64,000 nt of DNA from Bidens hawaiensis (lineage: Eukaryota; Streptophyta; Magnoliopsida; Asterales; Asteraceae): contig JAIQDT010014341.1 in the NCBI GenBank assembly GCA_021521415.1, positions 87,001 to 151,000 on the forward strand, in the 5' to 3' direction. A program made the translations under genes and the position numbers. Positions 11,149 to 20,889 of the stretch are shown piece after piece. How positions within the stretch are numbered: the first letter of the stretch is position 1; each line of letters starts with the position of its first letter. The notes below the pieces were generated by a model. That model made no database searches and was not told where the DNA came from. It worked only from the letters and a program-made list of their open reading frames with translations.

Positions 11149-14100
11149 TCAAATCCAATTACTAGAATATCGAAGTCCTAAGCCACTCGCATGACGCTCA
11201 TGTTTCGGTCTTTCTAGGAGCTTCGTGAATGGATCCGCAAGATTTTGATCAGTTCCAACTTTGCGAATACATATCTTTCCTTTTTCAACTTCATCCCTTA
11301 TGTAGTTGAATCTCCGCTCTATGTGCCTTGTCTTTTGGTGTGAACGAGGTTCCTTGATTTGAGCAATCGCACCCTCGTTGTCACAAAAGATTTCTAGGGG
11401 GTCTTGAATGGAAGAGACCACCCCTAGATCAGTAATGAATTTCTTCAACCATGCAGCTTCCTGAGCTGCTAATGAAGCGGCGATGTATTCTGATTCTGTA
11501 GTGGACAATGCTACCACTTCCTGTTTTGAGCTCTTCCAAGAGACAGCTCCTCCATTAAGAGTGAACACATACCCAGATTGTGATCGAGAATCATCTCGAT
11601 CAGTTTGGAAGCTCGCATCCGTGTAACCTTTTATAGCGAGTTCCTCCTCACCAGATCCATATATCAGAAACATATCCTTAGTTCTCCTAAGGTATTTCAA
11701 TATGCTCTTAACAGCCATCCAATGACTGTTTCCTGGATTCTGTTGGTATCTGCTTGTCATGCTCAAAGCGCATGACACATCCGGTCTAGTACATATCATC
11801 GCATACATGATGGATCCTATAGCAGAAGCATATGGGATTTGTTTCATCGTCTCTTGCTCACCCTTTGAGCTTGGATATTGAGCTGAACTCAATATGGTCC
11901 CTCTTTGAATAGGTACAAAACCTTTCTTGGAGTTTTCCATCTTGAACCTTTTCAAGATCTTATCAATGTATGTACTTTGGTTCAAACCTATCAAGCGCCT
12001 TGACCTATCCCTATAGATCTTTATTCCCAAAATATAGGCAGCTTCACCAAGATCCTTGATGGAAAATCTACTTCCAAGCCAAGCCTTAACGCTTTCCATG
12101 GTTGGAATGTCATTTCCAAATAGTAGAATGTCATCGACATACAATACTAAGAAGGTAATTATACTCCCACTAGCTTTCTTATACACACAAGCCTCATCAG
12201 CGTTCTTGATGAATCCAAAACTTTTGATTTCTTCATCAAAACGATGATTCCAAGTTCTAGATGCTTGTTTCAATCCATAGATTGATTTCTTTAACTTGCA
12301 TACTTTATTAGGATGTTTCGGATCGACAAAACCTTCAGGCTGAACCATATAGACATCTTCCTCAAGATATCCATTTAGGAAAGCGGTCTTGACATCCATT
12401 TGCCAAATTTCATAATCATAATGTGCAGCTATGGCAAATAATATCCTAATAGACTTAAGCATTGCCACAGGCGAAAAAGTTTCATCATAATCAACCCCTT
12501 GAGTTTGAGTGAAACCTTTAGCTACAAGTCTTGCTTTATAAGTATCCAAGTTTCCATGCATATCAGTTTTCCTTTTGAAAACCCACTTACTTCCAACAGC
12601 TTTGGAGTTGAGTGGTGGTTCAACCAATTCCCAAACTTGGTTGTCATACATGGATTGCATCTCAACGTTCATGGCTTCAAGCCATTTGTCACAATCATTC
12701 TTGGACATTGCATCACGGTATGTGGTCGGTTCATCCGAATCTACCACGTAGCAACCTTCTACAAAAAATCCATATTTTTCAGGTGGATTGCTAATTCTAC
12801 CAGATCTGCGAACGTTTTGTGTGTTTTGATCAACCACTTGATCACTTTCAACAACCTCTTGTTGAGTGCTAGTATCAACCAATTGTGTATCATCTTGTGA
12901 TTCTTGATCCTCATCAAATTTCACTGTTCTACTATTAGTTCCTTCCTCAAGGAACTTAGTTTCCAAGAACTTACCCTTTCGAGCAATAATAACATTTTGC
13001 TCACTAGGATCGTAAAAGTAATATCCTAAATCATCTTTAGGATAACCTATAAAGATACACTTAGTGGATCGGACTTCTAATTTGTTTGGGGTGTATTGCT
13101 TTACATAAGCTTCACAACCCCAAACTCTTAAGAATGATAGCGATGGAGCTTTTCCATGCCATACTTCAAAAGGTGTCTTCTCCACTTTCTTGGTTGGAGC
13201 CATATTCAATATGCGAACAGCGGAAAGTAAAGCATAGCTCCAAAATGATAGAGGTAAAGTGCTTCTAGCCATCATCGATCGAACCATATCTAATAGGGTA
13301 CGATTTCTCCTTTCAGACACACCATTATGTTGTGGTGTTCCAGGTGGAGTAAGTTGTGAAATAATTCCACAACTCTTAAGATGATCTTGAAAAACACCAC
13401 TTAGGTATTCACCTCCTCTATCACTACGAAGTACTTTGATTGTGGTCTTGAGTTGTCTTTCTACTTCAGTTTTGAAGTCTTTGAACATTTCAAAAGCTTC
13501 ATCTTTGTGTTTCATTAAGTACACATAACCATATCGACTATAATCGTCAATAAAGGTAATGAAGTATCTTTCACCATTCCTAGTCATTGGTCTAAAAGGA
13601 CCACATACATCCGAATGTATGATACCCAATAATTCTTTTGACCTTTCAAAAGTTTTATTAAAGGGTTGCTTTGTCATTTTGCCTTGTAAACAAGATTCAC
13701 ATACATCAAATGAATCATACTCATTTGTTTCTAGAATACCACTCTTGCGAAGAGTTTGCATGCGATTCTTGCTTATATGTCCAAGGCGACAATGCCAAAG
13801 ATAGGAATCACCCAAGTCCTTCTTGAGTTTCTTGGTGTTGACATTGTACATTGAACTACTATGTGACATACCACTTTGATCTATTTCATATATACCATTC
13901 ATGGGTATAGCTTTAAAATAAAACATGCCATTCATCAAAACATGAATATCACAATTTATAAATTTAAGATCAAAGCCACATTGTTTTAAAAGGGACACGG
14001 AAATAATGTTTCTCCTTAACTTAGGAGCATACAAAACATTCTTCAAAATTACTTCCAAACCACTTGGAAGCTTTAACAAGTAGTCTCCTTGGGCTTGGAC

Positions 14101-15159
14101 TTCAACTCTTGCTCCATTGCCCATAAAGAGACTAATGTCCCCTTTGTTGAATTGTTTACTTCTTTTGAACCCCTGCAACAAATTGCAAATGTGAGTTCCA
14201 CATCCGGTATCAAGTACCCATGTATTTGAAGAAATAACATTTAGTTCAATATGTATAGTAAAGATAATACCTGAGGTATGCCCCGCATCCCTCTTATCTT
14301 TTAACGCATTGAGATAGGTCGGACAATTCCTTTTCCAATGACCTATCTCTCCACACTCAAAGCATGGATCTTGCGCCGCAACCTTTTGCTTCTTTTCCTT
14401 CGGTTTGGTGGGCGTGATGGCTTTCCTCTTTCCCTTTCCTTGGACGTGGCCCTTGCCCTTAGCAACACTTGCTTTGGGGTTGGAGTTATGTCCCCTTTTT
14501 CCTTCATTGATTGTTAGAACGGGTAAAACCCTTTTACCCATTCCCGCTTCGGCCGTTCTTAGCATTGCGTGAAGCTCACCAATGCTTTTGTCCCATCCAT
14601 TCATGTTATAATTCATGACAAAGGTTTCAAACCTTTTGGTCAAAGAGTTGAGGATCAAATCCGTAGCCAACTCATTAGATACGGGACAATTCAACCTACG
14701 AAGCTTTTCAATGTAGCTTTTCATCTTTAGGACATAAGATGAGACGCTTTGGGTTTCCTCCATACGACATGCATGAAACGCTCGAACCGTTTCGAAACGT
14801 TCCGCTCTAGCTTGTTGAAGGAACATTTCCTTCAATTGAGTTATCATGTCGTATGCCCCATGATGCTCGAAATCCTTTTGGATTTCGGGAATCATAGTCC
14901 CCAACATGAGGCAAGAGGCTTGCACCGAATCTTTGGTGTACTTGACCCAATCGTTATACGCCTCCTCATCTTCCACGTTAGGCTCATCGGGAATGGGATC
15001 GTCTAAGACATATGATATCTCTTCTTGCTTGAGAACTATTCTCAAGTTGCGATACCAATCCATAAAGTTATTATGGTTTAGACGATCCTTTTCAAGGATG
15101 GTTCTTAAGGATAGGTTACGGGTGTTATGGGTAGAGGTGTTTGCATTGTTAGCGGCCAT
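11149..15159 (-). CDS. Copia-A gag-pol polyprotein, intact (1336 aa)
   Basis: A single open frame encodes the capsid and enzymes for replication of the element in cytoplasmic particles and nuclear integration. In order: a gag region (residues about 20-255); a basic linker; a CCHC zinc knuckle CFECGEIGHWKRNC (about 260-275); protease with LDTGCGTH (about 317); the integrase zinc region (WHCRLGH...CESCLQGK); the integrase core with HSDVCGP (about 519), RSDRGGEY (about 580) and HNGVSERRNRTLLDM; RT with KARLVAKGFTQTQGVDYDETFSPV and catalytic YVDD (about 1007); and RNase H with GYTDASFQTD and STTESEYIA, ending KTRHIERRFNYIRD. The order PR-INT-RT-RH defines copia. No stop or frameshift is present, and all catalytic residues looked for are there. 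The start is the first ATG after a long leader. I do not assign a lineage by eye. Confidence 0.97.
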   Translation of the reverse strand: MAANNANTSTHNTRNLSLRTILEKDRLNHNNFMDWYRNLRIVLKQEEISYVLDDPIPDEPNVEDEEAYNDWVKYTKDSVQASCLMLGTMIPEIQKDFEHHGAYDMITQLKEMFLQQARAERFETVRAFHACRMEETQSVSSYVLKMKSYIEKLRRLNCPVSNELATDLILNSLTKRFETFVMNYNMNGWDKSIGELHAMLRTAEAGMGKRVLPVLTINEGKRGHNSNPKASVAKGKGHVQGKGKRKAITPTKPKEKKQKVAAQDPCFECGEIGHWKRNCPTYLNALKDKRDAGHTSGIIFTIHIELNVISSNTWVLDTGCGTHICNLLQGFKRSKQFNKGDISLFMGNGARVEVQAQGDYLLKLPSGLEVILKNVLYAPKLRRNIISVSLLKQCGFDLKFINCDIHVLMNGMFYFKAIPMNGIYEIDQSGMSHSSSMYNVNTKKLKKDLGDSYLWHCRLGHISKNRMQTLRKSGILETNEYDSFDVCESCLQGKMTKQPFNKTFERSKELLGIIHSDVCGPFRPMTRNGERYFITFIDDYSRYGYVYLMKHKDEAFEMFKDFKTEVERQLKTTIKVLRSDRGGEYLSGVFQDHLKSCGIISQLTPPGTPQHNGVSERRNRTLLDMVRSMMARSTLPLSFWSYALLSAVRILNMAPTKKVEKTPFEVWHGKAPSLSFLRVWGCEAYVKQYTPNKLEVRSTKCIFIGYPKDDLGYYFYDPSEQNVIIARKGKFLETKFLEEGTNSRTVKFDEDQESQDDTQLVDTSTQQEVVESDQVVDQNTQNVRRSGRISNPPEKYGFFVEGCYVVDSDEPTTYRDAMSKNDCDKWLEAMNVEMQSMYDNQVWELVEPPLNSKAVGSKWVFKRKTDMHGNLDTYKARLVAKGFTQTQGVDYDETFSPVAMLKSIRILFAIAAHYDYEIWQMDVKTAFLNGYLEEDVYMVQPEGFVDPKHPNKVCKLKKSIYGLKQASRTWNHRFDEEIKSFGFIKNADEACVYKKASGSIITFLVLYVDDILLFGNDIPTMESVKAWLGSRFSIKDLGEAAYILGIKIYRDRSRRLIGLNQSTYIDKILKRFKMENSKKGFVPIQRGTILSSAQYPSSKGEQETMKQIPYASAIGSIMYAMICTRPDVSCALSMTSRYQQNPGNSHWMAVKSILKYLRRTKDMFLIYGSGEEELAIKGYTDASFQTDRDDSRSQSGYVFTLNGGAVSWKSSKQEVVALSTTESEYIAASLAAQEAAWLKKFITDLGVVSSIQDPLEIFCDNEGAIAQIKEPRSHQKTRHIERRFNYIRDEVEKGKICIRKVGTDQNLADPFTKLLERPKHERHASGLGLRYSSNWI

Positions 15160-16800
15160 CTACAAAATTTAACAAAGTTTTATTTTAGTATTACAAACAA
15201 TTTAATTATTAATACCCTTTTATTCCAAATTTTAAAATAATAATTAAATTCTAGAATCCAACGATAAATCAAATTTCGGTTAGGTGACCTTTATCCCGTT
15301 ATTTGATTTAACAAGGTAGTCAATCTTGACAATTGCAACCCTTTGCAACTTCTAGAGGTATGGGACCATTCGAAATCCTTATTTCGTGTTGGCATGTTTA
15401 TCCCATCAACACCATTGGATCCTATGCTTAGGTGACCTTTATCACATGGTTTCCAATTCAAGTCGTCCTACTTGTATAAACATGTAAGATTAACATACAA
15501 GTGGTTAGGTGACCTTTATCCCACAAATATGTTAATATTACCCTAAGTATATTAGTTTGCTCAAAATGGTTAGGTGACCTTTATCCCATTTAAAGTTCCC
15601 TAATACGTTAAGTGTCATACAAAAGGATGGTGTTAGACTTGTTTCCTTGGTAATTATGAAAAAGGGATTTTTAAGTTTTCCAATATTCTAGTTTGAAAAA
15701 CATTATGCCATATCCTAACATGCATTTAGTAATATGGCGATTTTGAAAACCAATTTTCAAGGTTCTAGTTATAATAAAACCAATTTTATTATAGGTGAGT
15801 GATCGCTTAGTTTTAATAAACCCATTTAAATAAACTAATTGACGCGATATTACCAAATATATATTAGAACCCGTTTTATGCTTGTTGTCGTTCCTATGTG
15901 ACGGTTTGGATATCCTAATATCTATCAACCACACATTACAATAAGTAAAACAAACAACCAAGCAAACACATGCAAAATATAGTCATAACCGAGAACCGCT
16001 AAGTTTGACCATACTTGTTAGCCGAAACAAGTATAGGTCATAAGTCACACCTAAGGGACAAAACATGACACAAGGATGGAATGTTGACTCCCACTTGACC
16101 TTGCATCCAAATGCTTCAAGTATCCTTTCCAAGTTGTTGTGTTCTTGTTGGGCTTGTTAATGGGCTCCAAACTTCCAAAAGTCTTCTTGGGCCCAAGAGT
16201 GAAATTTATGGGCCTAATGGGCTTGAATCCCATGATGGGCCGGTGAGGCCCAACAAGCCCAAAATTTCGGTCCAAGGCCCAAATCCACCAATTCTTGCAT
16301 CTTCAATTTTTACAAAATGTATCCTAATACATATTTTTCTAAAAAAAAGAAAATGCAACTAATCTATTTATTACAAACCAACTTATGAATAAATAAATTA
16401 CACAAGCCTAAGATTATGAATTATTACAACCATATTGAATAATAAACATAATCAACATACACAAACAACAATCAACACATCCAAGGTCTAGGTTTCGGTT
16501 ATGACACATCCAAACATACCAAATGTTCTAAGCATGCAACCTAAGCAACCAATGCCCAAAATCACCAAATAAAATCGGCCCCCCCCCCCCCCCCAAGAGG
16601 CTACGGCCCAAAAGTGAAATTTATTATTTTTTTTTTATTTTCAACATCCAAATGTTATTAATGGTTTCCTAAGATCTTTCATGCATGTCAAGATCTTACA
16701 AATCCATGAGGGGTAAAATCCACCCAAATTTCGGACCCCTTTTTCACCCATGAAAAACCCGAAATCTATGAACATGTAAGAAACATAAGTCCTTGTAACC
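15160..16800 (-). other. Copia-A long 5' leader with repeated motif
   Basis: About 1.64 kb of noncoding leader separates the primer site from the gag-pol ATG. It holds four copies of TTAGGTGACCTTTATCCC or a one-to-two-base variant (15280, 15429, 15505, 15570), a run of 16 C (16579-16594) and a GGGCC-rich stretch near 16140-16270. Open frames here (such as 16051-16275) have no recognised domain. Confidence 0.75.
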
Positions 16801-16814
16801 GGCTCTTGATGCCA
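16801..16814 (-). other. Primer-binding site of Copia-A (divergent tRNA-Met type)
   Basis: On the minus strand TGGCATCAAGAGCC lies one base after the 5' LTR. It resembles the iMet-complementary TGGTATCAGAGCC used by the other elements here, but needs one substitution and one extra A. Either it is a variant site or a different tRNA is used. Confidence 0.6.
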
Positions 16815-16815
16815 T

Positions 16816-17701
16816 TGTGGGTTTTATATAAGATTATCAAAGTTCAAGTTAACCATATTTAACATGAAAACGCAACGGAAGCTTAGATTTTAAATCTAGT
16901 TATAAACATACCATTATGTTAAAACTAAAACCCAAAGACAAGGATCAATATTACAAGAACAATATGCTTACAAAATGTAAATGGTACCTCTTCTACCTTT
17001 AGAAGAAGATGTAGGTGGATGAAGAAGATGATGACTTTGAATGGCTAGGTTGCAAAGGAGAAACCCTCAAGCTTTGTATACCCCAAGCTTATAGCAACAA
17101 CACCAATATTCTTGCTAGGATTTTTAACACTTTATGAAGCTCACAAAAACTCTCAAAACTTGCCCAAAGTGGCCGTGAGTTTTAGAGAGTGGGAGAGAGA
17201 GTTTCTTGCACTTGAAAAATTCAAAATAAGATCACTAATGCATGTAAATTGAATGGAGGATCAAAAGGAGAAGTTATGACAAAAGCCAAGAGTTTGATTG
17301 GGTAAAACCACCACCCCACATGGGTGGCCGGTTTTGTTGTTATTATTATTATTATTTTTTTTTTTTTTTGTTTTGTTTTAACAATTAAAACATCTCCATC
17401 TCCATCTTATACTTTATAAAACTAATTTTATAAATCATGCATGCTATCTTAATTATTTAACCAATTAAATAATTAATTTATATAAATAAATTATCCAGAT
17501 AATTTATTTAAAATATCAAGTGTAATTATTAGAAAACCAATTTTCTAATTGCGCAGTGTTCGGTATTCGTTTAAGTGATCAAATCATTAAAAGAATACAT
17601 TTGGTGTTGTCTAGCTTGTTATTGGGTATGACCCGACTTGGATCAAACACAGTTAGCCACATTAGTATAAGTATGTGTCTCGGGCATACGTAATTCCAAC
17701 A
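16816..17701 (-). repeat. 5' LTR of Copia-A (886 bp)
   Basis: The second near-identical LTR. In the element's sense it starts TGTTGGAATTACGTATG at 17701 and ends CCCACA at 16816. It is directly followed outward by the CTTTC target duplication (17702-17706). Confidence 0.96.
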
Positions 17702-18665
17702 CTTTCTTCTTTACAAATAACACTGGTGCTCCCCACGGTGAGTAATTAGGGCGGATAAAACCCCTGTCCAGTAATTCTTGTAACCGGTTGGACAGTTCTT
17801 GCATTTCAGAAGGTGCAAGTCAATAAGGTGCCTTAGCAATGGGTGCTGCTCCCGGTATCAAGTCAATACAGAATTCAACTTGTCGGGTCGGTGGTAAACC
17901 AGGCAACTCATCGGGGAATACATCTGAATACTCGTGTACCACTGGGATGTCTTCCATTCGTTTTTCCTCGGGTTCCTTAACTGTTACACTCGCCAAGTAT
18001 AAAGTACAACCTTGGCGTAAATATCTCAATGCCTTAAGTTGGGATACGAGAGGCAGTACCGTGCCAGATTTCTCACCTTGAACAATCATCGCCTCATCAT
18101 TCAGAAGAGGTATCCTAACAGTCTTATCCTTACAGACAATTTCAGCTTTATACTTAGATAGCCAGTCCATACCGACTATAACATCGAAACTTCCCAATTC
18201 CACTGGAAGTAAATCAATAAGGAATGGGTGGTCGTTTAGGATGAGGGAACAGTTTCGGACTATTCGGTTAACAAGTATAGACTTACCGTTAGCGAGTTCT
18301 ATAGTATATGGTTTTGTTAGTTCACTAACCAGTGTATTTTCTAAAGGTAAGAAGTTAACAGATACGAAACTTCTATCGGCACCCGTATCAAACAAGACTG
18401 AAGCATACTGACCCGAAACTAAGAATGTACCTGTCACCACATTCAGATCATGACGTTCTTCACCCGATCCTAATACAAACGCGCGTCCCCTAGCTGCGTT
18501 GGAGGTTGATGCTCTTGCTTGGTTTTGCCTTCTCGCTGCACCCTGGTTCAGATTGGGGCAGTATCTCCGAAAGTGTTCCGTACTGCCACATTCATAGCAG
18601 GCACGGAGGTTCGTGGTAGGTGGGGTTTGTTGGTTGAGTTGTGGGCGGGTTGGTTGAGGTCGAGG
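17702..18665 (-). pseudogene. Gypsy-2 gag end, protease and start of RT
   Basis: This segment lies between the Copia-A and Gypsy-3 insertions. On the minus strand it reads in one frame from 18665: a Pro/Gln/Thr-rich stretch, the zinc knuckle CYECGSTEHFRRYC (near 18550-18595), a basic linker, then protease with LFDTGADRSFV (near 18385) and IVGMDWLSKYKAEIVC (near 18150). The linker DLPGLPPTRQVEFCIDLIPG leads into RT. A TGA stop at about 17820-17822 falls where the RT APYRLAP motif should continue. Reading resumes after it, to [13 protein letters not shown] at the Copia-A junction. There is no start codon of its own because this is the middle of a polyprotein. Confidence 0.88.
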
Positions 18666-19107
18666 TGTAAGGCCCCGTTACCGGTAGCCCTACTTTCCAC
18701 GTTGGATTTACTCATAAACACAGTTCTAAATATCAGAGTTAATTAAAACATTTACGCGGAATATGAAACTTTCATAAAACATTACATAACAATTCATAAT
18801 CATGTCTTAAAACATTCCTCTTGTCTTTCAAAATCAAAACATAACTTATAAAACATATCAGATCATCAGATGCCAGGCTCCTGCTCGGTGCCATGTGTCT
18901 CCTCAAGCGAGCTGCCTCATCCTACTCACCTGCGTGCATACTAAAAGTCAGCTACGCTGAGTGAGTTCTAGATAATCACATAATCATACTATTCACATAA
19001 CATAATATTCTTTCATTCATACTTTCATACTTTCATACTTTCATACTCTCATACTGTATTAACTTACTGTCATATCTTACGTTATAAAGAGCGTTACGCC
19101 CTACATT

Positions 19108-19420
19108 CCTCGAGTATTATTAGGGCTCGGTACCCTCCTTCCTCGAGTATTATTAGGGCTCGGTACCCTCCTTCCTCGAGTATTATTAGGGCTCGGTACC
19201 CTCCTTCCTCGAGTATTATTAGGGCTCGGTACCCTCTTTCCACGAGTATTATTAGGGCTCGGTTTCCCTCTTTCCACGAGTATTAGGGCTCGGTTTCCCT
19301 CTTTCCACGAATATTAGTAGGGTTCGGTTCCCTAGTTCTCGAATATTAGTAGGGTTCGATTCCCTCTTCGTTACCATACAACCATACATCATACCTCGAG
19401 TATTATTAGGGCTCGGTACC
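19108..19420. repeat. 33-bp tandem repeat in Gypsy-3 LTR
   Basis: The unit CCTCGAGTATTATTAGGGCT plus 13 more bases (ending GGTACCCTCCTT) occurs four times almost without change at 19108, 19141, 19174 and 19207. It then decays through shorter units to a last clear copy near 19400. Each unit carries the palindromes CTCGAG and GGTACC. The same array is in the other LTR at about 26376-26690. Confidence 0.9.
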
Positions 19421-19999
19421 ATTTTCGTAACCATACAACCGTCCTTTCCTTCTTTTATTAACATTATCACATTCATACACATAAGCATACATATCATATC
19501 TACATTCCTGCTAGCGTACAACTTGGCAGTACGTGCAATATCCGAAGATCGTTCACGCACCATCAAGCAATCATTCGTACATAACATACTTACCTTATAC
19601 ATAGCTTTACAACCTGACAGTACGTGCAATATCCGAAGATCGTTCACGCACCATCAAGCAATCATTCGTACTTACATATTATTCACATAAGGCATACACT
19701 TATCTCTTAGGATAAGCGTATTAACAAACATATTGAGTATGCACACAGCCCCGAAAACATAACACATAAGTGGGGCTAGAAACTCACCTGGATCCTGTTA
19801 CGCTCGCCGTTGATTGTAATTCCTTTCTTTAACTGGGCTCGGCTAACTTTATAATATTTACACATATCAATTACTACTACTACTATTACTACTACTCATT
19901 TTCGATAACCGCCTTAACACATTTTCCATTAGGTTTTTAATTTATTTCATAAACGAACTTCACTTCAGGCGAATCTTGGAAACAACTTGGTTCTGGCTT

Positions 20000-20275
20000 G
20001 ATTCGATCGAATAGGGACATATTCGATCGAATCTGAGGCACACTCGATCGAACTAGACACACACTCGATCGAACCAGTTGGGAAAACTCGTTCGGTCGGA
20101 CATGGCACTTGTTCGATCGAATAGGAACTCATTCGGTCGAATATGCAGCTTATTCGGTCGAATAAGATGGAGACCATTCGGTTGCTTCCCTATTCGATCG
20201 AATGGACTGATTCGATTGACTCATTCGATCGAATGGACTGATTCGATTGACTCATTCGATCGAATGGACTGATTC
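20000..20275. repeat. Array of ATTCGATCGAAT palindromes in Gypsy-3 LTR
   Basis: About twelve copies of the 12-bp palindrome, or variants such as TTCGGTCGAA and CTCGATCGAA, lie within 275 bp, spaced about 20-32 bp. The counterpart in the 5' LTR is at about 27268-27543. Confidence 0.88.
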
Positions 20276-20846
20276 GACGCCTTCAAGCTGGGCGACGGAG
20301 AAACCTACGGGTTTTCCGGATTTTCCAGATTTTTGACCAAAAATCGAAGTTTTTGACATGGAAATGTTCGGGATTGAAAGGGCTATCGATTCCCAGTGAT
20401 TTTAAACATCAAAAGTTGCATTTTGACACCAAAACAAGACGGTTTTTGACCCGAAAACTCAAGTTACGAAAATGGGAGTTTTTGCTCGATTTGAGGCCGA
20501 AAATGGTTATGAAAACGGATGATTTTCGAGAGGGACTTACCAAAAACGATTAGGAACAAGATTGTGGACTCGGATTTGTGATTTGAGAACTTTCTCTCTC
20601 TAGTTTCTCTCTCTAGAATTGAGAGTGTTTGGGTGTGGGAGTGGAAGGAAGTTAGTGAAAAATGGGAGGTAGGGTCTTGTGGTAGTAACTCTCGAGCCCA
20701 CGGGCCCAAGGCCCATTCTCATTTAACCCATCTTACGTAATCTAAGCCCATGACCCGCTCCTTACTCGACATTAAATAACTAAAACGTGAAATCACTAAA
20801 CATAACTTTCTTTTATTTATCATTATAAAAATTTTAGGATGTTACA

Positions 20847-20862
20847 AGTCTTCCTCCCTTAA
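20847..20862 (-). other. Polypurine tract of Gypsy-3
   Basis: On the minus strand TTAAGGGAGGAAGACT precedes the 3' LTR start TGTAACATCC. The upstream GGGGACGAAACCTCTTT matches the conserved PPT context of the other gypsy elements in this window. Confidence 0.85.
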
Positions 20863-20889
20863 AGAGGTTTCGTCCCCGAAACCTAACTA

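Larger units (their letters stand above)
9497..17701 (-). mobile_element. Copia-A: complete Ty1/copia element, 8205 bp, likely recent
   Basis: The element is bounded by two 886-bp LTRs (TGTGGG...CCAACA on the plus strand, so TGTTGG...CCCACA in the element's sense) and by a perfect 5-bp target duplication CTTTC at 9492-9496 and 17702-17706. It has a primer site next to the 5' LTR (16801-16814), a polypurine tract next to the 3' LTR (10383-10395) and one uninterrupted gag-pol ORF. It lies inside the RT of Gypsy-2; without it and one CTTTC, the Gypsy-2 reading continues across [13 protein letters not shown] into DG. Confidence 0.97.
18666..20846 (-). repeat. 3' LTR of Gypsy-3 (2181 bp)
   Basis: In the element's sense it starts TGTAACATCC at 20846 and ends CCTTACA at 18666. 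It contains a 33-bp tandem array (19108-about 19420), a 55-bp direct repeat (about 19534-19588 and 19617-19671), (ACT)n near 19870-19900 and an array of ATTCGATCGAAT palindromes (20000-20275). A TATA-like TATAATGATAAATAA lies about 20 bases inside the LTR start. Confidence 0.96.

Noticed and set aside
16051..16275. 74-codon minus-strand frame in the Copia-A leader
   Set aside because: Its Gly/Pro-rich peptide is read from a GGGCC-rich stretch; no homology is recognised and it is not in frame with gag.
19108..19420. CRISPR-like repeat array
   Set aside because: Units are head-to-tail with no unique spacers, and the array is part of a plant LTR present twice.
19252..19647. 131-codon open frame (and its copy at 26520-26915)
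   Set aside because: It is read through the LTR repeats of Gypsy-3; repeated NTRG-type peptides come from the tandem array.
19965..20272. Open frames on both strands with repeated FDR/SIE or RSN peptides
   Set aside because: They are translations of the ATTCGATCGAAT palindrome array, the same in both LTRs.
20464..20709. 81-codon minus-strand open frame (copy at 27732-27977)
   Set aside because: It is inside the LTR start region with no domain; the duplicate simply reflects the second LTR.
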